A stretch of 64,000 nt of DNA from Cellulomonas sp. PhB143 (GTDB lineage Bacteria; Actinomycetota; Actinomycetes; Actinomycetales; Cellulomonadaceae), in assembly GCF_003752595.1 (NCBI RefSeq), contig NZ_RKIJ01000009.1:372001-436000 (forward strand), read 5' to 3'. The notes under the pieces are model-generated. The model saw nothing but the letters and a program-made list of their open reading frames with translations, made no database searches and was not told the DNA's origin. Below, piece by piece: positions 17,124-26,862 of this stretch; the stretch's first letter is position 1, and each line of letters opens with the position of its first letter. Both the position numbers and the translations under genes were made by a program.

Positions 17124-17608
17124 GCTGAAACGCTAACGGTCGCTCCCGGGGAGCCCGACGCGGCACGCCGGGTGGGCCGTCACCCGTCGCCACCGGGCTG
17201 CGGAGGTCCCGCGGGGCGAGGCCTCACCGCGGACATGAAAGACGGCACGTACCGCGCAGGGGGCAGGCGGTACGTGCCGTCAGGAGCAATGCTCGCAGGT
17301 CTGCGCGGCACACGTCAAATGTTCAACCGAACGCATTCTCGTGACACCACGATCCGCGGGATCCTGCGGCTCCGAGAGGGTCGATTGATACCAGGACACT
17401 CGTCCAGGTCTGGGAATTGCCAATGTCGTCCACGTCACGTGCCGCAGCTCCACCCGAGTTGCGAGCACGGGCCGCGCCAGGCACGCGCGCGAGCCGCGAC
17501 GGGCGGACGTGGGGCGCTCGTGCGGAGGTCGGAGGTCGGAGGTCGGTGAGCGGCACGCGGCACGCCGCCAGCGACGGACGGTGCGGCGACGGCACCAGCG
17601 ACGGACGG
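17124..17608. other. 485-base gap with lower G+C at the tRNA-Arg 3' flank
   Basis: No supportable gene. The part from about 17280 to 17440 is clearly less G+C-rich than the surroundings (for example around CAAATGTTCAACCG). It holds a perfect 15-bp inverted repeat (17241-17281), a GATCC-N3-GGATC repeat near 17361, a GGAGGTC triplet repeat (17524-17543) and an 18-bp direct repeat reaching into the tRNA. It looks like a decayed insertion or an untranslated regulatory region. Confidence 0.5.
17241..17281 (-). terminator. Perfect 15-bp stem-loop, probable terminator
   Basis: GACGGCACGTACCGC (17241-17255) and its exact complement (17267-17281) around an 11-base loop. On the minus strand it is followed by TTTCAT, so it most likely ends transcription coming from the tRNA-Arg side before the leaderless helicase-like gene. 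Confidence 0.6.
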
Positions 17609-17612
17609 TGCG
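17568..17612. repeat. 18-bp direct repeat overlapping the tRNA-Arg 3' end
   Basis: CCAGCGACGGACGGTGCG occurs at 17568-17585 and 17595-17612, period 27. The second copy includes the last four bases of tRNA-Arg. It may be a small duplication or a remnant of a site-specific integration end. Confidence 0.5.
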
Positions 17613-17681
17613 CCTGGGCAGATTCGAACTGCCGACACCCGCTTTAGGAGAGCGGTGCTCTATCCCCTGAGCTACAGGCGC
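17609..17681 (-). tRNA. tRNA-Arg (anticodon CCT)
   Basis: 73-base cloverleaf: acceptor GCGCCTG/CAGGCGC, D-arm GCTC-AGGGGATA-GAGC, anticodon stem CCGCT/AGCGG with loop CTCCTAA giving CCT (reads AGG), T-arm GGCAG-TTCGAAT-CTGCC, discriminator A, no encoded CCA. A rare-codon tRNA in such a G+C-rich genome. Confidence 0.97.
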
Positions 17682-17729
17682 GCGATCCCTGCAGGGAGCG
17701 CGGGACCCGCGGACGGGTCGGCGCACAGC

Positions 17730-18323
17730 CTACCGGGTCGCCCGCGCCGAGCCGGCACCCGCTACGCCGCGTCCGGCGCGCTCGTAGCGCACAAAGCGGT
17801 AGCGCGTCCCGGTGGACGAGCGCTCCCACTCCCCCGCCGCCGTCGGCTCCCACGCCGCGCCGAGCACGGGCGCGAACGCGTCGCCCTCGACCTGCAGGTC
17901 GATCTCCGTCACCTCGCACACGTCGGCCCGCTCGAGCGCCGCCACGTAGACCTGCTCGCCGCCAACGACCCAGACCTCCGGCACCGGCGCGCCGTCGGGC
18001 CCGCGGCCCGCCGTCGCCAGGGCGTCGTCCAGGCTCGCGGCGACCGCGACCGCGGGGGCGCCGTCGGGCAGCCCGGGACGCCAGCCCGGCCGGCGGCTGA
18101 CGACGACGTTGCGCCGCCCCGGCAGCGGCCGGAACCGCGGCGGCAGCGAGTCCCAGGTGCGGCGACCCATGACCACGGGCCGCCCGCGGGTCACGTCGCG
18201 AAAGTGCGCCATGTCCTCGGGCACGTGCCACGGCAGCGTGTCCCCGGCACCGATGACCGGACGCCCGGCGGCGTCGTGCGCCTGCGCCCAGACCATCCCG
18301 ACCCGCGCTCCCGGCCCGACCAT
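17730..18323 (-). CDS. Dihydrofolate reductase
   Basis: NADPH-dependent reduction of dihydrofolate to tetrahydrofolate, regenerating the cofactor oxidised by ThyA. 197 residues. Seen: VWAQAHDAAGRPVIGAGDTLPWHVPEDMAHFRDVT with the proton-donor acid in PEDM (about residue 36), RPVVMGRRTWDSLP (NADPH site), PGRRNVVVSRR, and VWVVGGEQVY (about residue 125). Its ATG shares one base with the thyA stop (TGATG), so the two are co-translated. The C-terminal tail after VRYERAG is Ala/Gly-rich and probably flexible. Confidence 0.95.
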   Translation of the reverse strand: MVGPGARVGMVWAQAHDAAGRPVIGAGDTLPWHVPEDMAHFRDVTRGRPVVMGRRTWDSLPPRFRPLPGRRNVVVSRRPGWRPGLPDGAPAVAVAASLDDALATAGRGPDGAPVPEVWVVGGEQVYVAALERADVCEVTEIDLQVEGDAFAPVLGAAWEPTAAGEWERSSTGTRYRFVRYERAGRGVAGAGSARATR

Positions 18324-19135
18324 CAGACGGCGACCGGGGCCTTGATGCCCGGGTGGTGCTGGTAGCCGACCACCTCGACGTCGTCCATCGTGTAGTCGAA
18401 GATCGAGTCCCGCGGCGCGAGCCGGAGCGTCGGGTACGGGAACGGCTCGCGGGCGAGCTGACGCTCGACCTGCGCGACGTGGTTGTCGTAGACGTGCACG
18501 TCGCCGCCCGTCCACACGAAGTCGCCGACCTCGAGGCCGCACTGCGCCGCGACCATGTGCGTCAGGAGAGCGTAGGAGGCGATGTTGAACGGGACGCCGA
18601 GGAACATGTCGGCGCTGCGCTGGTAGAGCTGGCAGCTCAGCCGGCCGTCGGCCACGTAGAACTGGAAGAACGCGTGGCACGGCGGCAGCGCCATGTTCTC
18701 GAGCTCCGCCACGTTCCACGCCGAGACGACGTGCCGGCGCGAGTCCGGGTTGCCGCGGATCTGGTCGATCACCTGGGCGATCTGGTCCACGTGCCGCCCG
18801 TCCGGCGTCGGCCACGAGCGCCACTGGACGCCGTAGACCGGGCCGAGCTCGCCGGCGTCGTCCGCCCACTCGTCCCAGATCGTCACGCCCTGCTCGCGCA
18901 GCCAGGCGACGTTCGACTCGCCGCGCAGGAACCACAGCAGCTCGCCGACGACGGAGCGCAGGTGCACGCGCTTCGTCGTGACCAGCGGGAAGCCCTGCGC
19001 GAGGTCGTAGCGGATCTGACGGCCGAACACGCTGCGGGTGCCGGTGCCGGTGCGGTCGCCCTTGGGCGTCCCGTGCGCCATCACCTCCCGCAGCAGGTCC
19101 TCGTACGGGGTCGCGACGGCGGGGGTCTCGGGCAC
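18323..19135 (-). CDS. thyA: Thymidylate synthase
   Basis: Methylates dUMP to dTMP with 5,10-methylene-THF, giving dihydrofolate for the next gene. 270 residues, the short bacterial form. Seen: the phosphate-binding loop [13 protein letters not shown] (about 26-38), the nucleophile Cys153 in [12 protein letters not shown], the partner motif [13 protein letters not shown], and dUMP-binding [24 protein letters not shown] 19135 is six bases after TAGACT (19142-19147) with no Shine-Dalgarno sequence, so it is probably leaderless. Forms the thyA-DHFR operon. Confidence 0.98.
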   Translation of the reverse strand: MPETPAVATPYEDLLREVMAHGTPKGDRTGTGTRSVFGRQIRYDLAQGFPLVTTKRVHLRSVVGELLWFLRGESNVAWLREQGVTIWDEWADDAGELGPVYGVQWRSWPTPDGRHVDQIAQVIDQIRGNPDSRRHVVSAWNVAELENMALPPCHAFFQFYVADGRLSCQLYQRSADMFLGVPFNIASYALLTHMVAAQCGLEVGDFVWTGGDVHVYDNHVAQVERQLAREPFPYPTLRLAPRDSIFDYTMDDVEVVGYQHHPGIKAPVAV

Positions 19136-19181
19136 GGTGCGAGTCTACGAGGCCGCCCCGGGGGGTGGAAGGATGGTCGCC

Positions 19182-19670
19182 ATGAGCACCGCACCCGTCG
19201 GCCTGCCCGACGACATCGCCCCCTCCTCCCCCTCGCCCACCGACGCCCTGTGGGTCGAGCGCACCGGGACCCGGACCTACCGCGGGTTCTCGGCGCGCGG
19301 GGCGAGCATCGACATCGGCCCCGCGAGCGAGGGCGCGGTGTTCACGCCGGGCGAGCTGCTGAAGATCGCGCTGGCCGCGTGCGCCGGGATGTCCAGCGAC
19401 GTCACCTTCGCCCGCCGGCTCGGGGACGACTACCGGGTGACCATCCACGTCGACGGCACCAAGGACCTCACCGAGGACCGCTACCCCACGCTCTCCGAGC
19501 GGTTCGACGTCGACCTCTCCTCGCTGGACGACGCCGCGCGCGAGCGACTGCTCACCGTCGCCGAGCGAGCGATCGCCAAGACGTGCACGGTGGGGAACAC
19601 GCTCAAGGCGGGCGCCTCGGTCGACCTCTCGTTCGGCGAGGCCGAGGCCCCGGGCTCCGAGGAGAGCTGA
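19182..19670 (+). CDS. OsmC/Ohr-family protein
   Basis: 162 residues of the OsmC/Ohr fold, thiol peroxidases that reduce organic hydroperoxides. The two redox cysteines are in place: Cys67 in ALAACAGMSSDV and Cys135 in IAKTCTVGNTLK; the dimer strand WVERTGTRTYRGFSARG is also typical. Its Cys context (AACAGMSSD) fits OsmC-like proteins more than Ohr. ATG 19182 has GGAAGGA about eight bases upstream; a longer frame exists but runs into the thyA promoter. Likely first gene of a three-gene operon with the next two. Confidence 0.92.
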   Translation: MSTAPVGLPDDIAPSSPSPTDALWVERTGTRTYRGFSARGASIDIGPASEGAVFTPGELLKIALAACAGMSSDVTFARRLGDDYRVTIHVDGTKDLTEDRYPTLSERFDVDLSSLDDAARERLLTVAERAIAKTCTVGNTLKAGASVDLSFGEAEAPGSEES

Positions 19671-19696
19671 GCGACCGACCCACCCGAGGAGTGCCC

Positions 19697-20575
19697 GTGC
19701 GCCGCAGGTCCCGCGACGTCGTCCGACGCGAACGCCCACCGGAGCCGTCGCGCGGCGACCCGGCGAGGGAGGAGGTCGGGCCGGCGCCCGACGACGACGG
19801 CCTGCGGCCGACGCTCCTCGACATGGCGCTCGCCCGGGCGGTGACGATCCCGTCCGCGGCGATCCACCGGCACGTCGACCAGGTCCGCCGGCGCAACCCC
19901 GAGGCCTCCCCCGCCCGCATCGTCGCGCTGCTCGAGCGCGAGTACCTCACGGTCGTCGCGGCGACGGGCGGCGCCGTCGGCGTCGCCGCGGCGATCCCCG
20001 CCGTCGGGACCGGGGCCGGGCTGCTGCTCACGGGCAGCGACGTCGCGACGTTCTTCGGGGCGTCCGCCGCGTTCGCGCTCGCCGTCGCCGACGTGCACGG
20101 CATCGCGGTGGACGACGCCGAGCGTCGGCGAGTCCTGCTCCTCGTCTCCGTGCTCGGCGAGCGCTCCGCGAAGGACGTCGAGCGCGCGGCCGGCGGCTCG
20201 CCCGTCGCGTGGGGCAAGGTGCTGATGACGAGCATGCCGCGCGGGACGCTGCGCAAGGTCGACCGGGCGCTGAAGAGCCGGTTCCTGCGCACGCAGCTCG
20301 CGAAGCAGAGCGGGCTCGCGCTCGGGCGGGTCGTGCCCTTCGGGGTCGGGGCCGTCGTGGGCGTGCTGGGCGGCCGGGCCCTCGGCCGCGGCGTGGTGCA
20401 CCAGACGCGGCGCGCGTTCGGGGCGCCGCCGGAGCGGTTCGCGCGCGTCGTCGAGATCAAGGGCGGGGCGGACGACGCCGCCCTGCCCTCCGCCCCGCCG
20501 CCGGGGATCGAGCCGGGCGGGCGCGGCGCGGCCGGCACTCCCGAGGCACCGCTGCGGTGGGAGCCGCCGCGATGA
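19697..20575 (+). CDS. Hypothetical hydrophobic protein, EcsC-like
   Basis: 292 residues, function unknown. After a charged N-terminus it has Gly/Ala-rich hydrophobic stretches (AATGGAVGVAAAIPAVGTGAGLLLTGSDVATFFG, about residues 92-125; GRVVPFGVGAVVGVLGGRALG, about 210-232) and AKDVERAAGGSP, resembling EcsC-type membrane-associated proteins. The match is by eye only. GTG 19697 is chosen because GAGGAG (19686-19691) is five bases upstream. It starts 26 bases after osmC and its stop overlaps the next ATG (ATGA). Confidence 0.75.
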   Translation: MRRRSRDVVRRERPPEPSRGDPAREEVGPAPDDDGLRPTLLDMALARAVTIPSAAIHRHVDQVRRRNPEASPARIVALLEREYLTVVAATGGAVGVAAAIPAVGTGAGLLLTGSDVATFFGASAAFALAVADVHGIAVDDAERRRVLLLVSVLGERSAKDVERAAGGSPVAWGKVLMTSMPRGTLRKVDRALKSRFLRTQLAKQSGLALGRVVPFGVGAVVGVLGGRALGRGVVHQTRRAFGAPPERFARVVEIKGGADDAALPSAPPPGIEPGGRGAAGTPEAPLRWEPPR

Positions 20576-21135
20576 GCGGGCCGGACGGACCCGCCCGGGG
20601 TGCGGTCCGCGAGTCGCGCACCCTTGCGGTCCCTGCGACGACGGCGTTCGCATGGGTCGGGGACTGGCGCACCCACCCGCGCTGGATCCCGCTCACGCGC
20701 GCCGAGTCGGTGCCGCGCCCGGGCAGCCTCGGGGACGACGGCGCGCCGGAGCGGTGGACCGCCCGCCGGCCCGCGCCGGGGTGGACCGGACCCGCGTCCC
20801 GGCCGGTCGGCGAGCCGTTCACGATGGTCTCCGGCCCCGGCGCCGGGGCCGGGCTGCCCGGCGTCGTCGACCGCATGGTGACGGTCGAGGCAGTCGCCCC
20901 GGACGAGGGCGCCGACCTCGCGGGGCGAGTGACCGTGACCAAGCTCGGCCCGCTGCTGCTGGGCGAGGCGGGCTTCGAGGTCCGGACCGACGGCGCGGGC
21001 TCGCGCGTCGTGTGGTGGGAGGACGTGCACCTCGCGGGTCCGCTCCCGGCCTCGTGGACGCGACCCGTGGTCGGCGTGCTCCTGCGGCTCATGATGCGCG
21101 TCTCGCTGGCCCGGCTCGACCGCGTCACCCGCTGA
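20572..21135 (+). CDS. SRPBCC-family protein
   Basis: 187 residues with the START/Bet v1-type fold of the polyketide cyclase/dehydrase group: N-terminal strand ESRTLAVPATTAFAWVGDWRTHPRWIPLT, a central strand pair MVSGPGAG and VDRMVTVEAV, and a long C-terminal helix PVVGVLLRLMMRVSLARLD. Such proteins bind hydrophobic ligands; no ligand can be named. The ATG overlaps the preceding stop by four bases. A 70-bp palindrome follows, facing the convergent padR gene. Confidence 0.85.
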   Translation: MSGPDGPARGAVRESRTLAVPATTAFAWVGDWRTHPRWIPLTRAESVPRPGSLGDDGAPERWTARRPAPGWTGPASRPVGEPFTMVSGPGAGAGLPGVVDRMVTVEAVAPDEGADLAGRVTVTKLGPLLLGEAGFEVRTDGAGSRVVWWEDVHLAGPLPASWTRPVVGVLLRLMMRVSLARLDRVTR

Positions 21136-21162
21136 CGCACCCGCCCGCACCCGTCCGCACCC

Positions 21163-21232
21163 GTCCGCCGAGAAGTCGAAAATGGCCCCTGATTCGTCCG
21201 AATCAGGGGCCATTTTCGACTTCTCGGCGGAC
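21163..21232. repeat. 70-bp near-perfect palindrome between convergent genes
   Basis: Arms 21163-21196 and 21199-21232 are exact reverse complements over 34 bases, leaving only TC in the middle. The core includes GCCGAGAAGTCGAAAATGG. It can work as a bidirectional terminator for the SRPBCC and padR genes, but its length and perfection go beyond a normal terminator and suggest a mobile palindromic (REP/MITE-like) element. Confidence 0.85.
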
Positions 21233-21245
21233 ACCGGACCGGGGG

Positions 21246-22016
21246 TCAGGCCTCCGTCGGGGCGTCCGCGTCCGCGTCGGCGTCCGCGTGCGCGTCGGTC
21301 GTCGGGGCCGCCGGCTGCGCCAGCACCAGGTACAGCTCCTGGCGCGTGCGCTCGAGCAGCTCGACCGCGGCCCGGGACTGCGCCTCGCTGCCGTTGCGGG
21401 CGATCTGCATCGCCGCGCCACCGACCTCGCGGACCTTCTCCCGCAGAGCGAACCCCGCGCGCCGTCCGGGGCCGCCCATCGGGGTGAACGGGTCCCCGAT
21501 CTCCTCGGCGCGCTCGGCGACGTGCGCCGTGCCCGCCTCCGTCAGCCGGGCGAGCTTGCGCCCGCCCTCGGCGGTGATCGTGACCAGACCCTCGTCCTCC
21601 AGCAGGCTCAGCGCCGGGTAGACCGCGCCGGCGCTGGGCTGCCAGAGGCCGCCGCTGCGCTCCGCGATCTCCTGGATGATCTGGTAGCCGTGCATGGGCT
21701 GCTCGGCCAGCAGGGTCAGGACGGCTCCCCGCACGTCGCCGCGCGGACCCCGCCTCCCGCCCCGGCCGCCGTGTCCGCGCCGCTCGGGACCGCCCTCGGG
21801 ACCGAAGCCCCCGGGGCCGCCCGGGCCGCCGAACCCTCCGGGACCGAACCCGCGGGGACCGAAGCCCTCCGGTCCGGCCGGGAACTCCCCGCGCCGTGCG
21901 CGCCCCTCGGGGGCGCCGTCACGGGCGAAACCGCCCCGACCGAACCCTTCCCGTGCGCCTCGGCCCGGGAAGCCGTTCCTGTCGCGGCCTGCGCCGCGTG
22001 CGTCGTCGTACCTCAT
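21246..22016 (-). CDS. PadR-family transcriptional regulator with Gly/Phe/Arg-rich N-terminal extension
   Basis: 256 residues. The winged helix-turn-helix is clear (about 93-165: RGAVLTLLAEQPMHGYQIIQEIAERSGGLW then AGAVYPALSLLEDEGLVT), followed by a C-terminal dimerisation helix (QSRAAVELLERTRQELYLVLAQ). Before it lie about 85 residues rich in Gly, Phe, Arg and Pro (GFGRGGF, GPRGFGPGGFGG), likely disordered, and after it an Asp-Ala repeat tail. ATG 22016 has GGAG six bases upstream. A symmetric site at 22060-22082 lies over its promoter, so it probably represses itself and perhaps the divergent hydrolase. Confidence 0.92.
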   Translation of the reverse strand: MRYDDARGAGRDRNGFPGRGAREGFGRGGFARDGAPEGRARRGEFPAGPEGFGPRGFGPGGFGGPGGPGGFGPEGGPERRGHGGRGGRRGPRGDVRGAVLTLLAEQPMHGYQIIQEIAERSGGLWQPSAGAVYPALSLLEDEGLVTITAEGGRKLARLTEAGTAHVAERAEEIGDPFTPMGGPGRRAGFALREKVREVGGAAMQIARNGSEAQSRAAVELLERTRQELYLVLAQPAAPTTDAHADADADADAPTEA

Positions 22017-22059
22017 GTCGTTCTCCGTCCGTCGTGGACACCGCGCATCGTGCACGCTG

Positions 22060-22082
22060 TCGATACAGCAACGATATATCGA
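22060..22082. promoter_or_regulatory. Putative PadR operator
   Basis: TCGATA (22060-22065) and TATCGA (22077-22082) form an inverted repeat, with a second perfect palindrome CGATATATCG at 22072-22081. This is the most A/T-rich spot of the divergent region, 44 bases upstream of padR, and fits the ATAT-centred sites of PadR proteins. Confidence 0.6.
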
Positions 22083-22178
22083 AAGAATGACTCTGACAAC
22101 CCCGCGTACTGCGCCGGCCGACCGCGCCGACTAACGTCTCCAGCCGGGCGTGAACACCAACCTCGGGAAGAGACCACC

Positions 22179-22880
22179 ATGACGACGTTCGTGCTGATCC
22201 CCGGTGCCGGCGGTGCCGGCGACGTCTACTGGCGCGAGGTCGTCGCTGAGCTGGAGGCGCGCGGACACACGGCGATCCCGGTCGAGATCCAGGGGGACGA
22301 CCCTCGGCTGGGCCTGCCCGAGTACGCCGCCACCGTCGACGACGCGATCGGGGAGCACCGCGACGTCGTCCTGGTCGCGCAGTCGATGGGCGCCTTCACG
22401 GCGCCGATGATCGGCAGGCTCGACGCGGTCTCGCGCATCGTGCTCCTCAACGCGATGATCCCCGTGCCCGGCGAGACCCCGGGCGAGTGGTGGCAGGCCA
22501 CCGGCTGGGAGGCGGCTCGGCACGAGGCGAACGTGCGGGCCGGCAGATCCGACGACCTCGACGCCGAGGAGGTCTTCCTGCACGACGTCCCCGAGGACGT
22601 GAAGGCGGACATGGCCGAGGGCGACCGAGGGCCGGCCGAGACACCCTTCGGGCAACCGTGCACCTTCGACACCTGGCCTCAGGTGCCGCTGCACGTGCTG
22701 GTGGGCGCCGACGATCGAATGTTCCCGGCCGGCTTCCAGGTGTGCGTCGCCCGCGAGCGGCTCGGGATCGACCCTGAGCTCGTCGCCGGTGGCCATCTGC
22801 TCGCCAAGAGCCGGCCGGTCGAGGTGGCTGAGCGGCTCGTCTCGTACGCCGGCATCGTTCGAGAATCCTCTGGGCGATGA
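22179..22880 (+). CDS. Alpha/beta hydrolase
   Basis: 233 residues of the alpha/beta hydrolase fold: oxyanion region FVLIPGAGGAGDVYW at the start, nucleophile elbow VLVAQSMGAFTAP (Ser near residue 71), a late acid in LHVLVGADDRMFP and the catalytic His in VAGGHLLAKSRP. It resembles the EstA/salicylate-esterase-like group, so an ester substrate is likely. ATG 22179 follows GGGAAGAG; a TAACGT box lies at 22132-22137. It is divergent from padR across 162 bases and may be its target. Confidence 0.92.
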   Translation: MTTFVLIPGAGGAGDVYWREVVAELEARGHTAIPVEIQGDDPRLGLPEYAATVDDAIGEHRDVVLVAQSMGAFTAPMIGRLDAVSRIVLLNAMIPVPGETPGEWWQATGWEAARHEANVRAGRSDDLDAEEVFLHDVPEDVKADMAEGDRGPAETPFGQPCTFDTWPQVPLHVLVGADDRMFPAGFQVCVARERLGIDPELVAGGHLLAKSRPVEVAERLVSYAGIVRESSGR

Positions 22881-24191
<1,311 letters not shown>

Positions 24192-24215
24192 CCTGCCCGA
24201 CGGCGCCGCCCCGCC

Positions 24216-25766
24216 TCAGGCGCGGTACGTCCAGCGTCCGCCGACCATCGTCGCCCACACCGGCATGTCGCGCAGCGGCTCGCCCGGCGCGAACGGGTCG
24301 CGCTCGACGACGACGAGGTCCGCCACGTCCCCCGTGCGGACCTCGTCGCGCCCCCGCGCGTGCGCCGCGAGCGCGGTGCGTACGTCGACCCGCTCCTGCG
24401 GGTGCCACGGCTCGCGACCGTCCCGCGTGCGGTGCACCGCGGCCGCCAGCGCCGTCCACGGGTCGAGCGTCGCCACGGGGGCGTCCGACCCGAACCGCAC
24501 CGTGGCCCCCGCCGCGACGAGCGACGCCAGGGGGAACGGGAGCGCCGTCGTCGTCGCCCAGTAGCGGTCGACGACGTCGCGGTCGTCCATCGAGTGCTCC
24601 GGCTGGATGCTCGCCACCACCCCCAGCGCCGCGAACCGCGGCAGGTCCTCGGCCGCCACGAGCTGGGCGTGCTCCATGCGCCCGTTCCCGCCGAGCTCCT
24701 CGTACGTGTCGAGGACCAGGCGCACGGCGGCGTCGCCGATGGCGTGCACGGTGGTCTCGATCCCGGCCGACCGGGCACGGTCGAGCAGCCGCCGCAGCTC
24801 GCCGGGCTCGACGTCCAGCGCCCCCCGGTGCGGGTCGTCGCCCTCGGCCGACGCGCCGCCGGGATCCGCGTACGGGGTGCAGCAGAACGCGGTCCGGGTG
24901 TTGAGCGAACCGTCCGACATGACCTTGAGCGACCCGACGCGGACCAGCCCGCCCGTGCCCTCGACCCCGTCGCCCGAGCGCCGCCCGGCCGCGACCCACT
25001 CCTCGAGCCGGTCGGCGTACACCCCCGCCTCGACCCGCAGCGACGTCGCCCCCGCCGCGACGCGGCGGCGCCAGGCCGCGAGGTTGTCCGCCATCTCGAG
25101 GTCGACGATCCCGACGACGCCGCGTGACGCGGCGTGCGCGGCGGCCACCACGACGAGGCCGTCCAGGTCCGCCTCGGCCTGCCGGTCCAGCCGCCGCGAG
25201 AGCGCGAACCAGTCCTCCTCGCTGAGGATCCCGCTCGGGCCGACCCGCGCGTCGAGGGCCCGCGCGCCGGCCGAGCCGACCCAGCCGCAGTGCCCGTCCC
25301 CGCTCGCCAGCACCACGGGGACGTCGCCCGCGACCGCGTCGAGCCCCGCCAGGCTCGGGGCGTCGGGCCACAGCGCATCGCGGAACCCGAAGCCCACGAC
25401 GACGTCCGCGACCCCGCGCGGGTGCGCCCCGGCGTCGGGCAGGACGGCGAGGTGGTCCGCGACGACCTGCAGCGCCTCGGCCGCGCTGCGCGTCGCCGAG
25501 AGGTCGACGCGGGCCTGCGCGAGCGACCACTGGAGCATGTGCACGTGCTCGTCCCACAGCCCCGGGACCACCCAGCGGCCCTCGAGGTCCACCACGACCG
25601 GGCCCGCGGCGGGCGCCGGGCGCCGGCCCGGATCGGCGGCGGGGGCGGCGACGGCGGCGGCGGCGGCCCGGACGGTGACCGTCCCGGCGTCGTCCACGAG
25701 GACGTCGAAGCGCCCGTCCCGGCCGGGGACCCGGGCGTCGCGCAGGAGGGTGACGGTCGTGGGCAT
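24216..25766 (-). CDS. Amidohydrolase, YtcJ-like
   Basis: A 516-residue metal-dependent hydrolase of the amidohydrolase superfamily, YtcJ-like group. Seen: the first-strand metal site DEHVHM (His 74 and 76), the adjoining beta-sandwich formed by both ends of the chain ([13 protein letters not shown] and [14 protein letters not shown]), [16 protein letters not shown] and the late Asp in [13 protein letters not shown]. The natural substrate of the group is unknown. ATG 25766 has GAGGAG five bases upstream. Convergent with the aminotransferase and divergent from the ABC exporter. Confidence 0.9.
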   Translation of the reverse strand: MPTTVTLLRDARVPGRDGRFDVLVDDAGTVTVRAAAAAVAAPAADPGRRPAPAAGPVVVDLEGRWVVPGLWDEHVHMLQWSLAQARVDLSATRSAAEALQVVADHLAVLPDAGAHPRGVADVVVGFGFRDALWPDAPSLAGLDAVAGDVPVVLASGDGHCGWVGSAGARALDARVGPSGILSEEDWFALSRRLDRQAEADLDGLVVVAAAHAASRGVVGIVDLEMADNLAAWRRRVAAGATSLRVEAGVYADRLEEWVAAGRRSGDGVEGTGGLVRVGSLKVMSDGSLNTRTAFCCTPYADPGGASAEGDDPHRGALDVEPGELRRLLDRARSAGIETTVHAIGDAAVRLVLDTYEELGGNGRMEHAQLVAAEDLPRFAALGVVASIQPEHSMDDRDVVDRYWATTTALPFPLASLVAAGATVRFGSDAPVATLDPWTALAAAVHRTRDGREPWHPQERVDVRTALAAHARGRDEVRTGDVADLVVVERDPFAPGEPLRDMPVWATMVGGRWTYRA

Positions 25767-25881
25767 GCAGGCTCCTCGGGGTCGGGTGCGGGCAGCGTAC
25801 GCCCGACGGGGTGGCGCCCCGCCCGTCCCCGGGGAACGATGGACGGCACGACAGCGGGGGCCCGGACCAGGAGGACGGACT

Positions 25882-26862
25882 GTGAGCGAGCTCGCCGTCG
25901 AGGCCGAGGGCCTCGTCAAGCACTTCACGAGCCGCGGCGGCGTGACGCGCGCCGTCGACGGGATCGACCTCGCGGTGCGCCGCGGCACCGTCTACGGCGT
26001 CCTCGGGCCCAACGGCGCCGGCAAGACGACCGCGGTCCGGATGCTCGCCACCCTCCTGCGGCCCGACGCCGGGACCGCCCGCGTCCTCGGGCACGACGTG
26101 GTGGACGACGCCGACGCCGTGCGCGCCTGCGTGGGCCTGACCGGCCAGTACGCCTCCGTCGACGAGGACCTCACCGGGCTGGAGAACCTCGTCATGCTCG
26201 CCCGCCTCTACGGCTTCTCCGGTCCGGCCGCCCGACGACGGTCCACCGGTCTCCTCGGCGCGTTCGGCCTCGGGGACGCGGGCGCGCGCCAGGTCAAGAC
26301 CTACTCGGGCGGCATGCGCCGGCGCATCGACCTCGCCGCGAGCCTGGTGATGAGCCCCGAGGTCCTGTTCCTCGACGAGCCGACGACGGGCCTCGACCCC
26401 CGCTCGCGCAACCAGGTGTGGGACATCGTGCGGGTCCTCGTGCGCGACGGCGCCACGGTGCTGCTCACGACCCAGTACCTCGAGGAGGCGGACCAGCTCG
26501 CCGACCGCATCGCCGTCGTCGACCACGGGAAGGTCATCGCCGAGGGCACGGCGAGCGACCTCAAGCGCTCCGTCGGCCAGGGGACGGTCCAGCTGCGGGT
26601 GGCCGACGCCGCGCGGCGCGGCGAGGCGGCCGACGTCGTCTCCGGCGCCCTCGCCGCCCCGGCCACGGCCGCCGCCGACCCGTTCGGCCTCAGCGCCCGG
26701 GTCCCGGACGACCCCGGCGCCGCGGACCGGGTCGCGCGGATCCTGCCCGCCCTCGCGGAGGCGGGGATCGCCGTCCCCGAGTTCTCGGTGGGGCAGCCGA
26801 GCCTGGACGAGGTCTTCCTCACGCTGACCGGGCGGCCCGCGGACGAGGGCGAGGCGGCCTGA
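25882..26862 (+). CDS. ABC transporter ATP-binding protein, DrrA-like
   Basis: 326 residues: the ATPase of a two-component exporter of the daunorubicin-resistance (DrrA) family. Seen: Walker [12 protein letters not shown] (about 43-53), Q-loop [13 protein letters not shown], signature [11 protein letters not shown], Walker [16 protein letters not shown], switch region [14 protein letters not shown], and the DrrA-type C-terminal domain ending [16 protein letters not shown] 25882 follows AGGAGGAC. Its stop shares a base with the permease ATG. Probably exports a hydrophobic drug or lipid; no biosynthetic cluster is nearby. Confidence 0.95.
   Translation: MSELAVEAEGLVKHFTSRGGVTRAVDGIDLAVRRGTVYGVLGPNGAGKTTAVRMLATLLRPDAGTARVLGHDVVDDADAVRACVGLTGQYASVDEDLTGLENLVMLARLYGFSGPAARRRSTGLLGAFGLGDAGARQVKTYSGGMRRRIDLAASLVMSPEVLFLDEPTTGLDPRSRNQVWDIVRVLVRDGATVLLTTQYLEEADQLADRIAVVDHGKVIAEGTASDLKRSVGQGTVQLRVADAARRGEAADVVSGALAAPATAAADPFGLSARVPDDPGAADRVARILPALAEAGIAVPEFSVGQPSLDEVFLTLTGRPADEGEAA

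Noticed and set aside
17321-17332. GTTC-N4-GAAC as a LexA/SOS box
   Set aside because: The half-sites are in the opposite order to the actinobacterial GAAC-N4-GTTC box.
12045-17549. 1834-codon plus-strand open frame
   Set aside because: Antisense to the helicase-like gene; Arg/Gly/His-rich low-complexity translation typical of shadows in G+C-rich DNA. Only mscL (another frame) is real at its start.
17280-17726. Minus-strand open frame with APVAQGIEHRSPKAG, and the plus-strand frame 17417-17647 ending ADSNCRHPL
   Set aside because: Both are translations through tRNA-Arg; these strings are well-known tRNA artefacts. The rest is non-coding gap sequence.
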